Shown: positions 24,523-31,890 of the stretch, piece by piece | How positions within the stretch are numbered: position 1 is the first letter of the stretch | How the letters are laid out: each line of letters starts with the position of its first letter | From: an uncultured Oscillospiraceae bacterium | GTDB taxonomy: Bacteria > Bacillota > Clostridia > Oscillospirales > Oscillospiraceae | Length of the DNA stretch: 41,781 nucleotides | Assembly: GCA_910585155.1 (NCBI GenBank) | Contig: CAJUEC010000022.1 | Location: forward strand, 1 to 41,781 | Reading direction: 5' to 3' | Translations under genes and position numbers: made by a program | Notes under the pieces: generated by a model | Databases searched by the model: none | What the model saw: only the letters and a program-made list of their open reading frames with translations | Told to the model about the DNA's origin: nothing

Positions 24523-25368
24523 TCATCCCTTGACGCCGCCGCCCGTTACGCCGGCGATGATCTTTTCAGACATGAAGATGTACAGCAGGAAGGTGGGCAG
24601 GAACACGATGATGACAGCCGCGAACATGCCGCCGTAGTTGCCGGTGTACTTCATGGAGTTGATGATGTTCAGCAGGCCCACGCCAACGGGGTATGTGGCC
24701 TCGCTGGTGGTAAAAATCAGGGCCATGAAGAACTCGTTCCACACGGACATGAAGTTGAAAATGGTCACCGTGATGACGGCGGGCTGCACCAGCGGCAGCA
24801 TGATCCTCAGGAAGGTGTTGGGGCCGGAGCAGCCGTCCAGGTAGGCCGCCTCTTCATAGGTGCGGGACAGGGTGGAGAAGAAGTCCAGCAGATAGATGGT
24901 GGTGTACGGCACCCGCATGAGGATGTACAGGATCACCAGCAGCAGCCGGCCCTTGATGCCCCACTGGGTGGCCAGGGCGTAGATGGGCATAATGATCATG
25001 ACCACGGGCACGCTCATGGCGATGACCAGACCAATGCGCAGCGCCGTACCGCCCCGGAACTGCCAGCGGGAGAGCACGTAGGCGGCGGGGGCGGCGATGG
25101 CCAGCACACCGACACAGGAGACCACAGAGTAGAGCAGGGAGTTGCCGAAGAAGACGGACACGTTCTGCACCTGCCAGGCGGTGACGTAATTTTCAAAATG
25201 GAAGCCGCTTGCAAATTTGAGGACTTCGCCGGAGAAAATCTCCCGGGAGGTGGACAGGCTGGCCCCCAGGATCCAAAACAGCATCACTGCGGTGAACAGC
25301 ACCCAGATGCCCACGATGAGATAGCCGGGCAGGAGCCGAACCTCTTTTTTCCAATTAAATTTTTTCAT
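24523..25368 (-). CDS. ABC sugar permease, MalG type
   Basis: 281 residues with six predicted membrane helices. The EAA loop that docks the ATPase is EEAAYLDGCSGPNTFLRIMLPL. This is the second of two CUT1 permeases. It starts 16 bp after the first (GGAGGG upstream), and its stop overlaps an upstream start of the phosphorylase. The ATP-binding subunit is not encoded here; CUT1 systems often use a shared MsmK/MsiK ATPase from elsewhere. Confidence 0.9.
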   Translation of the reverse strand: MKKFNWKKEVRLLPGYLIVGIWVLFTAVMLFWILGASLSTSREIFSGEVLKFASGFHFENYVTAWQVQNVSVFFGNSLLYSVVSCVGVLAIAAPAAYVLSRWQFRGGTALRIGLVIAMSVPVVMIIMPIYALATQWGIKGRLLLVILYILMRVPYTTIYLLDFFSTLSRTYEEAAYLDGCSGPNTFLRIMLPLVQPAVITVTIFNFMSVWNEFFMALIFTTSEATYPVGVGLLNIINSMKYTGNYGGMFAAVIIVFLPTFLLYIFMSEKIIAGVTGGGVKG

Positions 25369-25384
25369 GCCGCGCCCTCCTCTC

Positions 25385-26278
25385 TCAATATTCCAGGTCG
25401 CTGCCCCGGAACAGGCGCTCCGTGACCACGTAGACAGCGATGATGATCAGCGTCAGCACCACGCCCACCGCGGCGCCCGCGCCCGCGTCCCGGTTGATGA
25501 CACCCTTTCCGCCGAACACCGTGTCGTACAGGTAGACCACCGGTACAATGGTGGACTGCTCCGTGTCGATGGGGGAGAACATCTTGGTCCACAGGAAGAA
25601 GGTGGTGGTGTTGATGCTCCAGAAGGTGACGGAGGTCTTGATGACCCCTTTCAGCAGGGGCAGGGTGATGGAGAAGAACTGCTTACCCTTGCTGGCTCCG
25701 TCAATGGTGGCGGCCTCGAACAGGTCCTGGGGGATGCCCTCAATGCCGCTGATGTAGATGAGCATATAGTAGCCCACGCTGCCGAAAATGAAGGAGGCCG
25801 TCATGGCCCAGAATTTGATGTCGCTGCCCAGCCACTTGATCTTGTCGCCGCCGAAAAGCATGACGATCTCGTTGAGCAGGCCATGGTCATACTGGAAAAT
25901 GTACTGGATCCACATGGTGGCCAGGGCCACGGCGCTGATGATGTTGGGCATGTAGATGGCGGCCCGGAAGAACTTCTTTCCCCGGATACCGCTGGTGACC
26001 ACAACCGCCATCAGCATGGCCAGGGCCAGGGTGAACACACCGCCCACCACCCAGATCATCAGCATATTTTGCATGGAGGTGAGGAAGCTCTGGCTCTTGA
26101 AGATCTTCAGATAGTTGTTCAGGCCGTAGAAGCTCCAGTCCGCCGTGGAAGCGGTGAGGCTTTCCACCTGGAAAAAGCTCATGGCCACCGTGCGGCACAC
26201 CGGATAGACGAACATGATGAGCAGGGACAGCAGGGCGGGCAGGCAGAACCAGAAGATCATGGACTTGTTTTTTTTCAT
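25385..26278 (-). CDS. ABC sugar permease, MalF type
   Basis: 297 residues, six predicted membrane helices, starting MKKNKSMIFWFCLPALLSLL. The EAA loop is FEAATIDGASKGKQFFSITLPLL. ATG 26278 has AAAGGAG upstream; the in-frame extension to 26317 lacks a site. It follows the binding-protein gene after an intercistronic terminator and an extra inverted repeat. Permeases are thus probably made in lower amounts than the binding protein. It is a partner of the MalG-type permease and the binding protein in uptake of galacto-N-biose/lacto-N-biose (inferred). Confidence 0.9.
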   Translation of the reverse strand: MKKNKSMIFWFCLPALLSLLIMFVYPVCRTVAMSFFQVESLTASTADWSFYGLNNYLKIFKSQSFLTSMQNMLMIWVVGGVFTLALAMLMAVVVTSGIRGKKFFRAAIYMPNIISAVALATMWIQYIFQYDHGLLNEIVMLFGGDKIKWLGSDIKFWAMTASFIFGSVGYYMLIYISGIEGIPQDLFEAATIDGASKGKQFFSITLPLLKGVIKTSVTFWSINTTTFFLWTKMFSPIDTEQSTIVPVVYLYDTVFGGKGVINRDAGAGAAVGVVLTLIIIAVYVVTERLFRGSDLEY

Positions 26279-26309
26279 GCGGCTCTCTCCTTTCTGACGG
26301 GGGATAAGG

Positions 26310-26367
26310 ACCTGCATTCACAATCGAAACTCCCGCCTGGAGGGTGTTTGAGGTCGTGAATGCAGGT
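26310..26367 (-). repeat. Inverted repeat ahead of the permease genes
   Basis: ACCTGCATTCAC (26310-26321) and GTGAATGCAGGT (26356-26367) are perfect 12-bp arms around a 34-nt loop that can fold further (CTCC/GGAG). It is transcribed between the terminator at 26372-26407 and the permease ribosome site. It could stabilise or process the mRNA, or form an anti-terminator partner. Confidence 0.6.
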
Positions 26368-26371
26368 TCTA

Positions 26372-26407
26372 AAAAACAGGCGGCGCCAAGGGGCGCCGCC
26401 TGTTTTT
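26372..26407 (-). terminator. Intercistronic terminator after the binding-protein gene
   Basis: 16-bp perfect stem AAAAACAGGCGGCGCC (26372-26387) with GGCGCCGCCTGTTTTT (26392-26407), AAGG loop, giving a U-run on the minus strand. It lies 10 bp past the binding-protein stop. Partial read-through to the permeases is expected. Confidence 0.85.
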
Positions 26408-26417
26408 ACGACGTTGC

Positions 26418-27779
26418 TTAATACAGGGCGTCCAGGGCCTTGCAGAAGTCCTCGCCGGTGGTGAACTTGCCTTCGAACAGCTCCACGATGGTGGACTTGA
26501 TGCTGGTCTTCAGGTCGTCACGGGCGTTGAAACCGTTGCACCAGGTCATGGGAGAGTCGGCGGACAGCAGGGTCTCAATGGTGCCGGTCAGATTGGCGGG
26601 GGCGGTGTTGCGGGAGTCGGCGGGAATCTGAGCGGCGGTGTCAGCCATCTTCTGGTCCATCTCACCGGAGGTCAGGAACATGATGAAGTCAAAAGCGGCC
26701 TGAGCGTTCTCGGTATAGGAGGTGATGGCCAGGGAGTTGGTGCCGATGTAAGCGGAACCGTTGTCCACGCCGCCGTCCACGGCGGGATAATTGAACAGGC
26801 CCCAGTTGATTTCAGTGCCGGTGGCGCCGTTCACCTCGGCGGTGACGTAGTTGGCGCACACGATCATGGCAGCCTGACCGAAGCCGATCTTGTTCTGGCT
26901 GCTGGGGTACTCGTCGGGAGCACCGTCGGCGAAGTAGCCGGCGTTCACCAGGTCGATGATCTCCTGGGCCGCAGCCACGGCGCCCGCGTCATTGGCCCAG
27001 CCGCCGTTGGTGTCCAGCTCGGTGATCTTGTCCTCGCCCAGGTGGCGGACCAGCTGGTGATAGAAAGCGAAGTCGGCGTAGGCGCTGTCCTGAGCGATGG
27101 GGGCGATGCCCGCATCCTTCAGCTTCTGGCACACGTCCAGGAACTCGGTCCAAGTCTTGGGCTCGGCGGTGACGCCGGCCTTGGTAAAGGCATCCTTGTC
27201 ATAGAAGATGCCGCCCACCTGGGGCTGCTCGGCGATGCTGTTCAGGAAGCCTTCCTTGGTCACGTTGCCGTTCTCATCCCGCTCCGTGGTCCACTCAACC
27301 ACGGTGTCGTTGAAGCAGGCGTAGCTGTGGTCGGCATAACCGGCGGCCTTGGCCATGTCGGTCAAGTCGTAGGTGTAATCCTTATAGATGTTGGCGATGC
27401 GCTGATAGTCGTCCTCGAAGATGTCGAACTTTTCGCCGGACTCCAGAGAGGCGGACAGAATCTCGTTGACGGAGCGGCCCTTCCACTCCACGGTGATCTT
27501 GGCACCGGTCTTCTCCTCAAAGGCGGCGACCGCCTCCTGGATGACCTTGCCCTGGGGCTCGTCGGAGTTCCACATGGACCACATGGTCAGGTTCACGCCC
27601 TCGTACTGCTTGCCCGCGGGCTCGTTGCCCTGGTCGTCGGGAGCGGTGCTGTTGGTGCTGGGGGCGGTGCTGTTGGTGCTGGGAGCGGTGCTGTTGGCGG
27701 GGGGGTTGTTGCTGGTGCAGCCGGCCAGCATGGCCATCACCATGACGGCGGCCAGGAGCACGCTCAGGATCTTTTTCAT
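26418..27779 (-). CDS. ABC solute-binding lipoprotein for GNB/LNB-type sugars
   Basis: 453 residues. A lipoprotein signal with lipobox LAGC (acylated C21) is followed by a linker of repeated NSTAPST units (residues about 29-47, encoded by 21-bp DNA repeats). The rest is a CUT1 family SBP_bac_1 domain. GGAGG precedes the ATG. It would capture the disaccharide outside the membrane and hand it to the two permeases downstream. The substrate is inferred from the phosphorylase in the same operon. The linker repeat could vary in copy number between strains. Confidence 0.9.
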   Translation of the reverse strand: MKKILSVLLAAVMVMAMLAGCTSNNPPANSTAPSTNSTAPSTNSTAPDDQGNEPAGKQYEGVNLTMWSMWNSDEPQGKVIQEAVAAFEEKTGAKITVEWKGRSVNEILSASLESGEKFDIFEDDYQRIANIYKDYTYDLTDMAKAAGYADHSYACFNDTVVEWTTERDENGNVTKEGFLNSIAEQPQVGGIFYDKDAFTKAGVTAEPKTWTEFLDVCQKLKDAGIAPIAQDSAYADFAFYHQLVRHLGEDKITELDTNGGWANDAGAVAAAQEIIDLVNAGYFADGAPDEYPSSQNKIGFGQAAMIVCANYVTAEVNGATGTEINWGLFNYPAVDGGVDNGSAYIGTNSLAITSYTENAQAAFDFIMFLTSGEMDQKMADTAAQIPADSRNTAPANLTGTIETLLSADSPMTWCNGFNARDDLKTSIKSTIVELFEGKFTTGEDFCKALDALY

Positions 27780-27849
27780 TGTTTTTCCTCCATTCCTAAA
27801 AGTGACAGGTGTGGCGGGGAGAAGGACCCCCGCGCCTTACAAGGTTAAA

Positions 27850-27863
27850 GGTAAACGCTTTTC
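27850..27863 (-). promoter_or_regulatory. cre-like catabolite control site
   Basis: Minus strand GAAAAGCGTTTACC, 11 of 14 to the CcpA site consensus. It lies just downstream of the putative binding-protein promoter, where CcpA would block transcription. Confidence 0.4.
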
Positions 27864-27867
27864 CTCC

Positions 27868-27886
27868 ATTTAACAATTCGATTGTT
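27868..27886 (-). promoter_or_regulatory. Putative -10 and 15-bp palindrome of the binding-protein promoter
   Basis: Minus-strand TTAAAT (27868-27873) is a possible -10. It touches AACAAT-TCG-ATTGTT (27872-27886), a perfect 6-bp inverted repeat that could be a repressor site. No good -35 is visible, as expected for an activator-dependent promoter. Confidence 0.4.
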
Positions 27887-27902
27887 GCTTCAGTTTTTAT
27901 AG

Positions 27903-27933
27903 ATCTTGCGTTCTTTTGCATAATGACGCAAAA
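27903..27933 (-). promoter_or_regulatory. Candidate AraC operator upstream of the binding-protein gene
   Basis: Minus strand reads GCAAAA then, 10 nt on, GCAAGAT (27903-27909), a direct repeat of GCAARA with one-turn spacing. The CGCAAGAT octamer (27903-27910) lies 29 nt before the TTAAAT box. TTTTGC/GCAAAA arms (27914-27919, 27928-27933) are also present. Confidence 0.45.
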
Positions 27934-28049
27934 GGGCGAGATAAGACGCTTGAATTTTGGGCAAAATCTCTGGTTTTGACTGCGTGGGCCTGGGATGGGA
28001 AAAAATACAGGCGGAAATATCGGAGGGCAGGAAAAGCTTTTTTGGGGAG

Positions 28050-28078
28050 TTGCACAATGGGGAAAAAGCCGCTATAAT
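28050..28078 (+). promoter_or_regulatory. Promoter of the araC-type regulator
   Basis: TTGCAC (28050-28055, 4 of 6), a 17-bp spacer, TATAAT (28073-28078, perfect). Transcription would start near 28085, which excludes upstream start codons and supports the GTG at 28136. Confidence 0.75.
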
Positions 28079-28102
28079 GGGATTCAAGGCATGGCGGTCG
28101 CG

Positions 28103-28119
28103 TTTTGCGTAATCTTGCG
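28103..28119. promoter_or_regulatory. Candidate AraC operator in the araC leader
   Basis: TTTTGCGTAATCTTGCG; on the minus strand it reads CGCAAGATTACGCAAAA, again GCAARA repeats 10 nt apart. It lies about 20-35 nt downstream of the araC start point, a position suited to autorepression. Confidence 0.45.
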
Positions 28120-28135
28120 GCGAGGGGGGAGAGCG

Positions 28136-28987
28136 GTGAGCACCCATCAATACATTCTGCCGGAGGCGGAGCGCGCCCTCGAGGGCGCAGAGGGGAGCCG
28201 CAGGCGCCCCCGCCTGCGGTATGTGACCTACACCCATTACAGCCAGGAGTGGACCTCCCAGCTCCACTCCCACACCTGCGCGGAGCTGTTTTTCATCACC
28301 GGGGGCCGGGGGTACTTCCTCATCCGGGAGGAGCGCTTCCCCGTGGCCATCAGCGATTTGATGGTGGTGAACGCCGGGGTGCCCCACACCGAGACCAGCC
28401 AGAAGGGCAGCCCGATGGAGTACGTGGTGCTGGGGGTGGAGGGGCTGGAGACCCGGGCGGACGTGAACGGCTACGCCCTGCTGCACCTGATCGCGGAGGA
28501 CGCGGTCTCCGGCTGCCTGCGCACCCTCATCCAGGAGAGCCGGGAGCCCCGGGAGGGCTGCGACGAGATCTGCCAGCACCTGCTGGAGGTCATTCTGCTG
28601 CGCCTGCGGCGGCGGGACGACTTCGCCCTGTCCGACACCGCCCCCGCCGGGGCCGGGTCCAACCGGGAGTGCGGCATCGTACGGCGGTACATCGACAACC
28701 ACTTCAAGGAGAACCTCACCCTGGACCAGCTGGCCGGGGTGGTGCACATCAACAAGTACTACCTCTCCCACACCTTCCGCCGGGAGTTCAACACCTCCCC
28801 CATCAGCTACCTGATCTCCCGGCGCATCCAGGAGAGCCGCTTCCTGCTGGCCGAGACGGACCACTCCCTGTCTCAGATCGCCCAGATCCTGGGCTTCTCC
28901 TCCTCCAGCTATTTCTCCCAGAGCTTCCGGCGGCTGGAGGGGATGAGCCCCATGGAATACCGCAAGCGCCGCCGGTCCGGGGAATAA
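28136..28987 (+). CDS. AraC-family regulator of the GNB/LNB locus
   Basis: 283 residues. The N-terminal cupin sensor covers about 20-110 (LHSHTCAELFFITGGRGYFLI, then VNAGVPHTE). A C-terminal double helix-turn-helix covers about 180-283 (LTLDQLAGVVHINKYYLSHTFRREF, then SLSQIAQILGFSSSSYFSQSFRRLEGMSPMEYRKRR). I chose GTG 28136, with GAGGGGGGAGAG upstream. The frame is open from 27995 but the promoter lies inside that extension; an ATG at 28091 has no ribosome site. It sits between the divergent transporter-phosphorylase operon and galE-nahK. It probably activates both when the disaccharide or a derivative is bound, and regulates itself. Confidence 0.87.
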   Translation: MSTHQYILPEAERALEGAEGSRRRPRLRYVTYTHYSQEWTSQLHSHTCAELFFITGGRGYFLIREERFPVAISDLMVVNAGVPHTETSQKGSPMEYVVLGVEGLETRADVNGYALLHLIAEDAVSGCLRTLIQESREPREGCDEICQHLLEVILLRLRRRDDFALSDTAPAGAGSNRECGIVRRYIDNHFKENLTLDQLAGVVHINKYYLSHTFRREFNTSPISYLISRRIQESRFLLAETDHSLSQIAQILGFSSSSYFSQSFRRLEGMSPMEYRKRRRSGE

Positions 28988-29011
28988 AAAAGTAATTTTC
29001 CATAAAAAATA

Positions 29012-29053
29012 CGCAAGATTGCTATTCCCATTTTTCTGAAGCCCAGGTATAAT
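29012..29053 (+). promoter_or_regulatory. galE-nahK promoter with upstream AraC motif
   Basis: TTCCCA (29025-29030, weak -35), a 17-bp spacer, TATAAT (29048-29053, perfect). The octamer CGCAAGAT (29012-29019) lies 5 nt before the -35 and 28 nt before the -10, an activator position matching that at the binding-protein promoter. Confidence 0.6.
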
Positions 29054-29125
29054 AAGGCTGGCTGGGACAATCCGGCCCCTGGGAGGGACATCCAAAATAA
29101 TCACATGATAAAGGAGCGCGTCTAT

Positions 29126-30145
29126 ATGTCTATTCTGGTCTGCGGCGGCGCCGGCTATATCGGCAGCCATACCTGCGTGGAGCTTCTCAGCGCGGGCTAT
29201 GAGATCGTGGTGGCGGACAATCTGGTGAACTCCAGCCGGGAGGCCCTGAGCCGCGTGGAGAAGATCACCGGGAAGCCCGTCCCCTTTGTCAAGACGGAGC
29301 TGTGCCATGAGGACGAGGTGGAGGCCCTGTTCGCCCAGCACCCCGACATCGACGCGGTCATTCATTTTGCCGGGCTGAAGGCGGTGGGGGAGAGCGTGTC
29401 CAAGCCCCTGGAGTACTACTCCAACAACCTCATCAGCACCCTGTACCTGCTCCAGGCCATGCGCCGCCATGGGGTGAAGAATTTCGTCTTCTCCTCCTCC
29501 GCCACCGTGTACGGAGACCCCGCCACCGTCCCCATCCGGGAGGACTTCCCCACCGGCGGCACCACCAACCCCTACGGCACCTCCAAGCTGTTCCAGGAGC
29601 GCATTCTGTCCGACATCTGCGCCGCCGACCCCGAGCTGAACGTGGCGCTGCTGCGCTACTTCAACCCCATCGGCGCCCACGAGTCCGGTCTGATGGGGGA
29701 GGACCCCAACGGCATCCCCAACAACCTGGTGCCCTATATCGCCAAGGTGGCGGTGGGCCAGCTGGAGAAGCTCCACGTCTACGGAGACGACTACCCCACC
29801 CCCGACGGCACCGGCGTGCGGGACTATATCCACGTGGTGGACCTGGCGCAGGGCCACGTGGCGGCGCTGAAGAAGCTGGAGACCGGCTGCGGCCTGTTCG
29901 TGTGCAATCTGGGCACCGGCAAGGGGTATTCCGTGCTGGAGGTGCTCCACGCCTACGAGAAGGCCTGCGGCAAGACCCTGCCCTATGTGGTGGAGGGCCG
30001 CCGTCCCGGCGACATCGCGGTGTGCTACGCCGACCCCGCCAAGGCCCGGGAGGAGCTGGGCTGGGAGGCAAAGCTGGGCATTGAGGAGATGTGCGCCTCC
30101 TCCTACAAGTGGCAGTCGGGCAATCCCAACGGGTATAAGGGCTGA
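29126..30145 (+). CDS. galE: UDP-glucose 4-epimerase
   Basis: 339 residues, extended SDR family. The NAD site is GGAGYIG (7-13) and the catalytic pair is Y150-x3-K154 (NPYGTSK). It interconverts UDP-galactose and UDP-glucose, and often the N-acetyl forms. In the Bifidobacterium GNB/LNB pathway this activity regenerates the UDP-sugar carrier. ATG 29126 has AAAGGAG upstream. It forms an operon with nahK 48 bp downstream, under the promoter with the CGCAAGAT motif. Confidence 0.94.
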   Translation: MSILVCGGAGYIGSHTCVELLSAGYEIVVADNLVNSSREALSRVEKITGKPVPFVKTELCHEDEVEALFAQHPDIDAVIHFAGLKAVGESVSKPLEYYSNNLISTLYLLQAMRRHGVKNFVFSSSATVYGDPATVPIREDFPTGGTTNPYGTSKLFQERILSDICAADPELNVALLRYFNPIGAHESGLMGEDPNGIPNNLVPYIAKVAVGQLEKLHVYGDDYPTPDGTGVRDYIHVVDLAQGHVAALKKLETGCGLFVCNLGTGKGYSVLEVLHAYEKACGKTLPYVVEGRRPGDIAVCYADPAKAREELGWEAKLGIEEMCASSYKWQSGNPNGYKG

Positions 30146-30193
30146 AAGCCCCAAAAATAGGCGGACATACCGCCCAGAAGGGAAGGAAGGACC

Positions 30194-31303
30194 ATGGTAC
30201 AGGCAGAGCAGACCTTGAACGAAGTGCTGGAGGCCTATGACTTTGGAGGAGCTGCGGACAGCGCGGTCCGGTTTGGGGAGGGCCACATCAACGACACCTT
30301 CCGGGTGGATGTGCCCCAGCCGGGGGGAGAACGGCGCAGGTTTATCCTCCAGCGCATCAGCGCCGCCGCCTTCAAGCGGCCGGACCAGCTGATGGAGAAC
30401 ATTGTAAACGTCACCGAGTACCTGGCCCGAGAGATCGCGCGGCAGGGGGGCGACCCGGTCCGGGAGACCCTGACGGTGGTGAGCCCCCGGAGCGGCGGGG
30501 ACCGCTTCACCGACAGCGCCGGCGGCGTGTGGCGGGCGTTCCTCTTTGTGGAGGACACGGTGTGCTACCAGGCGGCGGAGACGCCTGAGCTGTTCGCTGC
30601 CTCCGGCCGGGCCTTCGGCCGGTTCCAGCGGCTGCTGCGGGACTACCCCGCCCATACCCTCCATGAGACCATCCCCCATTTTCACGACACCGAGGACCGC
30701 CTGCGCAAGCTGAAGGCGGCGGTGGCCGCCAACCCCATGGGCCGGGCCAAGGACTGCCAGGAGGAGATCCGCTTCATGCTGGACCGGGAGGCGGACTGCT
30801 CGGTGGCCCTCCAGGCCCTGCGGGATGGGGTGCTTCCCCTGCGGGTGACCCACAATGACACCAAGCTGAACAACGTGCTGGTGGATAGCCGGACGGGGAA
30901 GGCCCTGTGCGTCATTGATCTGGATACCGTCATGCCCGGGCTGGCCATCAACGACTTTGGCGACTCCATCCGCTTCGGTGCCAACCACAGCGCCGAGGAC
31001 GAGCGGGACCTGTCCAAGGTCAATCTGGACGTGGAGCTCTTCGACATCTACACCGCCGCCTTCCTGGAGGGGGCGGAGGGCTCCCTGACCCCGGCGGAGG
31101 TCCGGTTCCTCCCCTGGGGGGCCAAGCTGATGACCCTGGAGTGCGGGATCCGCTTCCTCACCGATCATCTGGAGGGGGACGGCTATTTCCACATCAGCCG
31201 CCCCGGCCAGAACCTGGACCGGGCCCGCACCCAGTGCAAGCTGGTGGCGGACATGGAGGCGCACTGGGACGAGCTGAACGCCATCGTGGAAAAATACATC
31301 TGA
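30194..31303 (+). CDS. nahK: N-acetylhexosamine 1-kinase
   Basis: 369 residues, aminoglycoside-phosphotransferase fold. The catalytic loop is HNDTKLNN (H220, D222 as base) and the metal site lies in VIDLDTVMPG (D242/D244). It phosphorylates GlcNAc or GalNAc on the anomeric oxygen with ATP. It thereby captures the hexosamine released by the GH112 phosphorylase. GGAAGGAAGG precedes the ATG. It is the last gene of the galE operon and ends at a strong hairpin. Its family also contains other sugar 1-kinases, but the neighbourhood makes NahK the best call. Confidence 0.9.
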   Translation: MVQAEQTLNEVLEAYDFGGAADSAVRFGEGHINDTFRVDVPQPGGERRRFILQRISAAAFKRPDQLMENIVNVTEYLAREIARQGGDPVRETLTVVSPRSGGDRFTDSAGGVWRAFLFVEDTVCYQAAETPELFAASGRAFGRFQRLLRDYPAHTLHETIPHFHDTEDRLRKLKAAVAANPMGRAKDCQEEIRFMLDREADCSVALQALRDGVLPLRVTHNDTKLNNVLVDSRTGKALCVIDLDTVMPGLAINDFGDSIRFGANHSAEDERDLSKVNLDVELFDIYTAAFLEGAEGSLTPAEVRFLPWGAKLMTLECGIRFLTDHLEGDGYFHISRPGQNLDRARTQCKLVADMEAHWDELNAIVEKYI

Positions 31304-31313
31304 GCGGACAAAT

Positions 31314-31347
31314 GAGATGTCCCCCGGCTTACGCCGGGGGACATCTC
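31314..31347. terminator. Terminator between nahK and the GNAT gene
   Basis: 15-bp perfect stem GAGATGTCCCCCGGC (31314-31328) with GCCGGGGGACATCTC (31333-31347), TTAC loop. It lies between two convergent genes and probably serves both. The flanks are only moderately T-rich. Confidence 0.65.
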
Positions 31348-31366
31348 TTATCTCAGTTTTCCCATA

Positions 31367-31888
31367 TCATCTGAGCCGCGCGTACTCCTCCTTGGTCAGC
31401 ATCAGGTGGCGGATGCCGTCCACCGTGCCCGCGTCCCGGAAGCCCGCCGCCAGGTGGGCCTTCCAGGCGGCCTCCCGGGTGGTCTCGAAGTAGTTGTGGA
31501 TGCGGCTGATGCCGCAGACCCGGAAGGCGTGGTCCAGCATCAGGCGCAGGGCGGGGGCGGCGTACCCCTGCCCCCGGTAGGGGGCGTAGATCACAATGCC
31601 CATGTCCCACCAGTCCTTGTCCGGCGTGTAGTGGAAGCAGACGTCGCCGAGCCACTCCCCGTCGGACCTGCGCCGGATGTAGGCGTAGAACCGCTCCGGC
31701 TCCTGGCCCACCATCCGGGCGTACCACTCCTCCCACTCCTCCCGGGGGAAGTCGATGCAGCCCGTGTCCTTGTGGTAGCCGGGCCAGGGGTCGTAGCCTA
31801 TGTTGTAGGACATGGTGGCGGGGTCGGCCATCATTTTCTGGTAGAACCAGAGGTCCTCCAGCTTGGGGATATACAGCTCAAGCTCCAT
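31367..31888 (-). CDS. GNAT-family N-acetyltransferase
   Basis: 173 residues, RimJ/RimL-like GNAT fold. Acetyl-CoA motif A is seen in YAPYRGQGYAAPALRLMLDHAF, and the C-terminal part NYFETTREAAWKAHLAAGFRD is typical. ATG 31888 lies 2 bp after the stop of the upstream aconitase-like gene, with its GGAGG inside that gene's last codons, so translation is coupled. The frame is open further upstream only as a shadow of the aconitase gene. The acceptor substrate is unknown. Confidence 0.87.
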   Translation of the reverse strand: MELELYIPKLEDLWFYQKMMADPATMSYNIGYDPWPGYHKDTGCIDFPREEWEEWYARMVGQEPERFYAYIRRRSDGEWLGDVCFHYTPDKDWWDMGIVIYAPYRGQGYAAPALRLMLDHAFRVCGISRIHNYFETTREAAWKAHLAAGFRDAGTVDGIRHLMLTKEEYARLR

Positions 31889-31890
31889 GT

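Larger units (their letters stand above)
27780..28135. other. Divergent control region of the GNB/LNB locus
   Basis: 356 bp between the binding-protein gene (minus) and araC (plus), with no gene. It holds candidate AraC sites (27903-27933 and 28103-28119), an AACAAT/ATTGTT palindrome, a cre-like site, the araC promoter, and a GCGGGG/CCCCGC leader hairpin (27814-27833). Confidence 0.7.

Noticed and set aside
27645..27710. Short tandem 21-bp repeats that might suggest a CRISPR or satellite
   Set aside because: They encode the NSTAPST linker of the binding protein in frame, with no spacers of CRISPR type.
27890..31264. Open frame of about 1120 codons on the minus strand over araC, galE and nahK
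   Set aside because: It crosses three well-identified genes and their promoters, has no ribosome site, and has low-complexity composition. It is a GC-driven shadow.
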